Assembly (NCBI RefSeq): GCF_023370075.1
Contig: NZ_CP097152.1
Coordinates: 372,001-436,000 of the forward strand
Direction: 5' to 3'
Source: Deinococcus sp. QL22
Lineage (GTDB): Bacteria > Deinococcota > Deinococci > Deinococcales > Deinococcaceae
DNA: 64,000 nucleotides
Shown here: positions 59,234 to 64,000 of the stretch, one piece after another
Numbering within the stretch: position 1 is the first letter of the stretch
Layout: each line of letters starts with the position of its first letter
Position numbers and translations under genes: made by a program
The notes under the pieces: generated by a model
Database searches by the model: none
Told to the model about the DNA's origin: nothing
The model's input: the letters and a program-made list of their open reading frames with translations, nothing else

Positions 59234-61860
59234 GCTGGACTTCTTTGGGGGGCCAGGACTGTTCCGATCTGACCTGTGGGCACCTCCAGGGTGCCTCGCA
59301 GGGGCAAATCGCGGGCCGAACTGCCGACCAGGATCGTCCACCTGCCTGAGATGACTTCCCAACGCTGGGTTTCAGGCTCCCAAGTGGAGAACGGGCGTTC
59401 CAGGGAGTCCGGATGCAGCGTGATCTCCACGCGGCGACGTTCGCCTGCGGCCAGAGGGATGCGGGCCCACCCGGCGAGTTTCTGCGTCTGACCTGATCGT
59501 TTGAGGTACAGCTGCGTGACCTCCGTGCCCGCACGTGTTCCTGTATTGGTAAGGTTGAACGCCACGGTGATGGGGTCAGTGGGGTGTTGCTGCGGCGATA
59601 CAGTCAGGTTGGCGTACGCAAACGTCGTGTACGACAGACCAAATCCGAACGGGTAGCGGGGCTCTAAGCCAAGCGCGTCGTACCCGCGGTACCCGACATT
59701 CACGCCCTCCGTGTAGTGCACGGTGCCGTCTTGGCCGGGGTACTGCGCCGCCGAGGTGAGGGGGGTCGCTGCGTCATCCATCGGGAACGTGATGGGCAGC
59801 TTCCCAGAAGGGTTCACGTCGCCCAGCAACACTTCCGCGACGGCGCGGCCCTGAGCCTGCCCGCCGTACCACGCTTCGAGCACCGCTGGAACCTGGGTCT
59901 CCCAGGCCGTGGTGTCAATCGGTCCGCCGCTCATCAGCACTACCACTGTTCTTGGGTTGGCGCTCGCCACCGCGAGGATCAGCCGCTCCTGGTCGTTCGG
60001 CAGGCGCAGGTGCGGCCGGTCCATTGCTTCACTTTCGAATGTGCGGGCGATGACCACAGCGACGTCCGCTTCCCGCGCGAGCCGCGCCGCCTGCTCCACG
60101 GCAGGGGTGAGCGTGCCAGCGGGCGGACGCCAGCCAAGCCGCACCTGCGCGCCGTACAGGAAGTACTGCTCCGGCGCGTCCACCGCGTAGTCCACCTGTA
60201 CCCTGACAGCTTGCCCCGCAGTCAGGGTACAGGTGGTTTCAACCACCTGCGCGCCCGTGCCGTCCCATTCGGCGTCCGCAGTAGTGGGAATGGGGCGGGC
60301 GCTGAGCACTTCAATGAGCTGCTCATCGCCGAGGAAGACCCGCCCGGTGCCGACGCAGGTGAGCGCGAACGTGTACTCCCCAGTCGTGGAAGCCGTCAGG
60401 ATACCCGTCCAACGAAACGAGGGACGCAGGCCAAGGTCACCGGGCAGCGGCATCAGTTTTGGGGTCGCCCCTTGGAAGTCCGGGAGGTCGAAAAAGCCGC
60501 GGTTCAGTTCCGCCACAGCATTTACGTGCGTGCCGAGCGGGGTGCCGTCCCACTCCGGATTGTTCCAGTAGGTCATGCGGAAGCCGCCTTCACCGGGTTC
60601 GCCGCCTTCCGGCGTCATGACATCCGAGGGAACAGGTGGCAGACCGGGAAGCAGGGCGCCCGGCCCGATGGGGTCGGTGCCGGGGGTAAACCCCACTTCC
60701 ACGTCTGGTCCCAGGCGGGTTCGGAGTCCCTCCAGGACACTGACGGGCCGCAGAGGCCGAACGAAGGCGCTGCCGCCGCCTGCTGTTGTGGCCGTGTCCG
60801 CGTCCACACCGATGACGGCAACGCGCCGAAGGGTGTCCGCTTGCCAGGGCAGCTGATCCTGGTCATTCCGCAGGAGAACCACCGCTTGTCTGGCGACCTC
60901 CAGGGCCACCTCGTCGTGCGCGTCCGCATCCAGGGCGCCGAGATCCACCACGGGCGCCCTCATCCCGAGCCCAATGGTGGGACGCAGGATGCTGCGCACC
61001 ATCTCGTCCAGCCGTTCACGGTTTACCTCCCCGGCTTGAACCGCCTGATGCAGCGTGTCTCCCCACTTTGGCGCGAACGTCAGTTCCCAGTCGAGGCCAG
61101 CGTTGGCGCTCGCCGCCGTACTGTGGTTGGCCCCGAAGTCGCTGATCACCCAGCCCCGGAACCCGAGCGTGCCGCGCAGCACGTCATTCAGGAGCTGCCG
61201 GTGGTCGCACAAGAAGATGCCGTCTGCCCGGTTATAGGAGGCCATCACCGACGCGGCCTGCCCCAGCCGGAGGGCAGCTTCAAACGGCGGCAGGTACACT
61301 TCATGTAGAGCGCGCTCGTCCGTGAAGACGTTGATGCTGTTCCGGGCATGCTCCTGGTTGTTCAGAATGAAGTGCTTGAGGCTGGCCTGCACGCCGTGCC
61401 GCTGGATGGCCTGCACTTCCGCGACGGCAAGACGCATGTGCAGCAGGGGTTCTTCCCCGAAGGACTCGAAGGTGCGCCCGCCGAGCGGTGCACGGGCGAT
61501 GTCAACGGCCGGACCCAGCAGAACGTTGTGGCCGGTTGCGGCCGCCTCCGCGCCCAGGACGTCTCCGTACCGGGTGGCCAGGTCGGCGTTCCAGGTGGCG
61601 GCCAGGGCGAGCGGTGCCGGTAGGGCCGTGGCTTTCCCCTCGCCGGGCGAGGTTGCCGCGCGGCGCACGCCAGCGGGGCCGTCTGCCATGTTGAAGGGGG
61701 GTAAACCGCCGGATCCCGTGGAGCCCGCCTCCAGACGGTCTTGAATGAACTGGCCGCTGACCAGCTTGATCTTGTCGTCCAGGCTGAGGCGGCTCAGCAC
61801 GTCCTCAACGCGGGCGTCGACGTGTAGAGAGTCATACCAGTAAACGTGATCTTCAGCCAT
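59230..61860 (-). CDS. GH3 beta-glucosidase with inserted PA14 domain
   Basis: An 876-residue GH3 glycosidase. N-terminal TIM-barrel domain (about 15-290) with LKHFILNNQEHARNSINVF and the catalytic nucleophile Asp241 in GWVISDFGANHST; the alpha/beta sandwich domain (about 320-400 and 570-690), an inserted PA14 carbohydrate-binding domain (about 420-560), and a C-terminal fibronectin-like domain (750-860). The PA14 insertion is typical of barrel-sandwich GH3 enzymes for plant-derived glycosides. No signal peptide, so it hydrolyses imported glycosides in the cytoplasm. AGGAGA precedes the ATG at 61860. Confidence 0.93.
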   Translation of the reverse strand: MAEDHVYWYDSLHVDARVEDVLSRLSLDDKIKLVSGQFIQDRLEAGSTGSGGLPPFNMADGPAGVRRAATSPGEGKATALPAPLALAATWNADLATRYGDVLGAEAAATGHNVLLGPAVDIARAPLGGRTFESFGEEPLLHMRLAVAEVQAIQRHGVQASLKHFILNNQEHARNSINVFTDERALHEVYLPPFEAALRLGQAASVMASYNRADGIFLCDHRQLLNDVLRGTLGFRGWVISDFGANHSTAASANAGLDWELTFAPKWGDTLHQAVQAGEVNRERLDEMVRSILRPTIGLGMRAPVVDLGALDADAHDEVALEVARQAVVLLRNDQDQLPWQADTLRRVAVIGVDADTATTAGGGSAFVRPLRPVSVLEGLRTRLGPDVEVGFTPGTDPIGPGALLPGLPPVPSDVMTPEGGEPGEGGFRMTYWNNPEWDGTPLGTHVNAVAELNRGFFDLPDFQGATPKLMPLPGDLGLRPSFRWTGILTASTTGEYTFALTCVGTGRVFLGDEQLIEVLSARPIPTTADAEWDGTGAQVVETTCTLTAGQAVRVQVDYAVDAPEQYFLYGAQVRLGWRPPAGTLTPAVEQAARLAREADVAVVIARTFESEAMDRPHLRLPNDQERLILAVASANPRTVVVLMSGGPIDTTAWETQVPAVLEAWYGGQAQGRAVAEVLLGDVNPSGKLPITFPMDDAATPLTSAAQYPGQDGTVHYTEGVNVGYRGYDALGLEPRYPFGFGLSYTTFAYANLTVSPQQHPTDPITVAFNLTNTGTRAGTEVTQLYLKRSGQTQKLAGWARIPLAAGERRRVEITLHPDSLERPFSTWEPETQRWEVISGRWTILVGSSARDLPLRGTLEVPTGQIGTVLAPQRSPA

Positions 61861-61922
61861 AAGGCATCTCCTGAATGCGGGAGCAGTGAAAGGGGCGGCT
61901 TCTGATGGGGCCTCAGGAGCCG

Positions 61923-64000
61923 TTACCGGTGAAGGGCCTGAAGTTCCATTTCTAGTCTGTCTAGGAGCACTTCACGGTGACGGGTTCCCCAGACGGCTTG
62001 GCGGATGTTCATGCCCTGGATGCTGCTCCGCAGGACATTTTTGAAGCCGTCGAGGTGATCCGGAGAGTGCTCTGCGACGAGGCGCGTGACGAGCCGGTAC
62101 GCTTCCGGGTGGTTGACGAGGGTGTCGTAGTCGCTGTCGAGCGTCACGGCTGCTGGAGAGATACTGGTTCCGTACTGCCTCGTCCAGCGGTGGGTGCCGG
62201 ATCCAACCGTGTACTGTTCGCCGGTTCTGGGGAGGGTGACGTCCGCGCTGGTGTTGGGCGGGACAACCACCCGCAGGTCGATTTGTCCGTCCTGAATCCG
62301 CCAGTCCACCTCCGTTTCACCGTACGGAGTGAGATGCCTCGCGCTGGCATGCGTGAGATTCCCGCCGGGGCGAGGTTCGATCTTCAGACGGCGGTAGCCT
62401 GGCTCCGCGGGCGCCAGGCCGGCCACGGTGCGGTGCAGCCAGTCAGCGACCGCACCGAGCGCGTAATGGTTGAAGCTGGTCATTTCCCCAGGATTGATGC
62501 TGCCGTCGGGCAGCATGCTGTCCCAACGTTCCCAGACAGTCGTGGCGCCCATCGTGACGGGATACAACCACGAGGGGCACTCCTGCTGGAGCAGCAGGTG
62601 GTAGGCAGCATCGATCTCCCCGGCATGGGTGAGGGCGTCACAGATGAGTGGCGTGCCCACGAAGCCGGTGCTGATGAGGTAACCGTTCTCCCGGACGAGT
62701 TCACGCAGGCGCCGCGCCGCTTGCAGGCGCTGAGGCTCTCCGGGCAGCAGCGCGAACTCCAGCGCGAGCGCGTACGCCGTACTGGAGTCGCTGAGAATCC
62801 GGCCGTTGGGCGTGACGTACTCCCGGCTGAACGCGTCACGCACCTGCGCGGCCAGGCTGGCGTACGCCGCAGCATCCGCGGTCTTCCCCAGTACCTGGGC
62901 CGTTTGAGCCACCAGATCGGCTGACCGCGCGAAGGAGGCGGTGGCGACCACGCCCGGCAGAGTGCGTCCGGCACCTGGGTTATTGGACGGGGCCACCGGG
63001 TCAAGCCAGTCACCGAATTGGAAATCCCGGTCCCACAGCAGCGTGTCGCCAGCACGGCTGGAAATGTACTCCACCCAGGCTTTCATGCTGCTGTACTGCC
63101 GTTCCAGGACGCGGGTGTCCCCGTAGCGCTGGTACAGCACCCAGGGCACGACCGTGGCGGCGTCCCCCCAGGCGGCGGCAGGCAGGGTGGCAGGAAGAAC
63201 CTGCGGAATCACGGCTGGCACCGCGCCACTCTCCTCCTGATCCGCGGCAAGGTCCGCGAGCCATGACGTGAGGAAGCCGTTCACGTCGTACAGGAAGCTC
63301 GCAGTGGGGGAAAACACCTGAATATCGCCGGTCCAGCCCATGCGCTCATCGCGCTGGGGGCAGTCCGTGGGCACGTCCAGAAAATTGCCACGCATCCCCC
63401 AGACAATGTTCTCGTGCAGCTGGTTGACCAGGGGGTCGCTGCACTGAAACCAGCCGGTGCGGTTCAGATCGGAATGCACCACCACGGCCTTGAGATCGTC
63501 CAGCCTGAGTTCACCTGGCCAGTTGTCCACCTCGGCGTACCGGAAGCCGTGGAAAGTAAAGGTGGGTTCCCAGGTTTCTGGTGCCCCGCCGCGCAGGATG
63601 TACCGGTCGGTCGCAGCGGCGAACCGGAGGGGACGCGTGCCCAGTTCTCCGTGCTCAAGTACCTCGGCGTGCCGCAGAGTGACTGTATGCCCCGCTTCAC
63701 CCTGCACCGTGAAGCGGATCCAGCCGACCAGATTCTGTCCGAAGTCCACCAACGTTTTCCCGGAGGGGGAGGTCATGATGGCCACAGGGTTCACCGTCTG
63801 GATGCGCCGCACTGGTGGGCCGTTGGGGGCGACCAGCGTCGCCCGGTCACGCTGGACACTCCGCACAGGTTGCCAGCCGGAATCGTCGTAGTTGGGAGCA
63901 CTCCAACCGGCCTGGTCAAGGCGGGCGTCATACGTTTCTCCGTCGTACAGGTCACTGGCCTGCAGAGCGCCGGTGCTGGCACGCCAGGAATCGTCGGTGA
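61923..64000 (-). CDS. GH78 alpha-L-rhamnosidase, 5' end outside the window
   Basis: The frame is open to the window edge (692 codons present). The visible start, DDSWRASTGALQASDLYDGE then TYDARLDQAGW, is the Bac_rhamnosid_N domain; then the concanavalin-like part (TLVDFGQNLVGWIRFTVQGE), the catalytic barrel with VPTDCPQRDERMGWTGDIQV (catalytic Asp/Glu) and TTVWERWDSMLPDGSINPGE, and a C-terminal beta domain. It releases terminal rhamnose from glycosides such as flavonoid rutinosides. It is 62 bases upstream of the GH3 gene, so the pair can strip rhamnose then glucose. Operon start lies outside. Confidence 0.92.
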   Translation of the reverse strand, partial: TDDSWRASTGALQASDLYDGETYDARLDQAGWSAPNYDDSGWQPVRSVQRDRATLVAPNGPPVRRIQTVNPVAIMTSPSGKTLVDFGQNLVGWIRFTVQGEAGHTVTLRHAEVLEHGELGTRPLRFAAATDRYILRGGAPETWEPTFTFHGFRYAEVDNWPGELRLDDLKAVVVHSDLNRTGWFQCSDPLVNQLHENIVWGMRGNFLDVPTDCPQRDERMGWTGDIQVFSPTASFLYDVNGFLTSWLADLAADQEESGAVPAVIPQVLPATLPAAAWGDAATVVPWVLYQRYGDTRVLERQYSSMKAWVEYISSRAGDTLLWDRDFQFGDWLDPVAPSNNPGAGRTLPGVVATASFARSADLVAQTAQVLGKTADAAAYASLAAQVRDAFSREYVTPNGRILSDSSTAYALALEFALLPGEPQRLQAARRLRELVRENGYLISTGFVGTPLICDALTHAGEIDAAYHLLLQQECPSWLYPVTMGATTVWERWDSMLPDGSINPGEMTSFNHYALGAVADWLHRTVAGLAPAEPGYRRLKIEPRPGGNLTHASARHLTPYGETEVDWRIQDGQIDLRVVVPPNTSADVTLPRTGEQYTVGSGTHRWTRQYGTSISPAAVTLDSDYDTLVNHPEAYRLVTRLVAEHSPDHLDGFKNVLRSSIQGMNIRQAVWGTRHREVLLDRLEMELQALHR

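Noticed and set aside
59716..61308. 530-codon plus-strand frame opposite the GH3 gene
   Set aside because: Arg/Gly/Pro-rich shadow frame without motifs; the minus strand encodes a complete GH3 enzyme.
1..64000. Search for tRNA, rRNA, CRISPR arrays and replication origin features
   Set aside because: I saw no cloverleaf with conserved TTC-loop sequence, no rRNA-like stretch, no regular short repeat array and no cluster of DnaA boxes; a covariance scan would be needed to exclude them fully.

Overview
The window looks like a chromosomal or large-plasmid stretch of a Deinococcus-type bacterium. The basis is GC-rich coding sequence, a start codon placed just downstream of a -10 box (leaderless style), cytosolic multi-domain histidine kinases, a Gre/Gfh-like factor and a dense load of insertion sequences (IS6, IS630, IS3, ISL3, IS30, IS110). 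The genus is an inference from gene content; there is no rRNA or other marker here.

Layout. 0.6-4.5 kb: a small unknown gene, a Tat-type lipoprotein amidase with two peptidoglycan-binding domains, a small lipoprotein that appears to carry an M15-type zinc site, a GreA/Gfh-like factor and a four-helix membrane protein. 5.2-11.5 kb: a DeoR regulator convergent with a five-gene sugar operon (isomerase/epimerase, PfkB kinase, binding protein, ABC ATPase, permease) with a recognisable promoter, a possible operator and an intercistronic hairpin. 11.9-19.9 kb: a signalling operon of a 1832-residue HAMP-array hybrid kinase, a CheR methyltransferase and a REC-PAS kinase. 20-27.7 kb: an insertion-sequence graveyard holding a DUF4384 secreted protein, a VTT-type membrane protein, small genes and broken fragments. 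27.8-36.8 kb: an IclR regulator and a tightly overlapping peptide uptake and hydrolysis operon. 36.8-38.7 kb: nested insertion sequences. 39-44.6 kb: an MFS exporter, four RibD-C/dihydrofolate-reductase-like paralogs, a VOC protein and a divergent HxlR regulator. 44.8-47 kb: a terpene-cyclase-like gene split by two in-frame stops. 47.5-53.9 kb: asparaginase, a flavin monooxygenase, a GAF-GGDEF-EAL protein and two copies of a 68-residue protein. 53.9-57 kb: an ISL3 element interrupted by an intact IS3. 57-64 kb: a glycoside operon (GH78 rhamnosidase, GH3 glucosidase, esterase, small protein, regulator with two HTH domains).

The most notable point is the IS110 element at 20.26-21.41 kb. It interrupts an older IS3 transposase gene, so the empty site can be reconstructed. 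Its 180-base leader folds into a loop whose two candidate guide segments match the left and right halves of that site, both including the 2-base core, and a second segment matches the element's own ends. This is what the bridge-RNA model for IS110 elements predicts.

Many fragments are dead (frameshifts, nonsense codons, truncations), so this segment has accumulated and degraded mobile DNA. The metabolic operons between them look intact and are held together by 4-8 base overlaps that suggest translational coupling.
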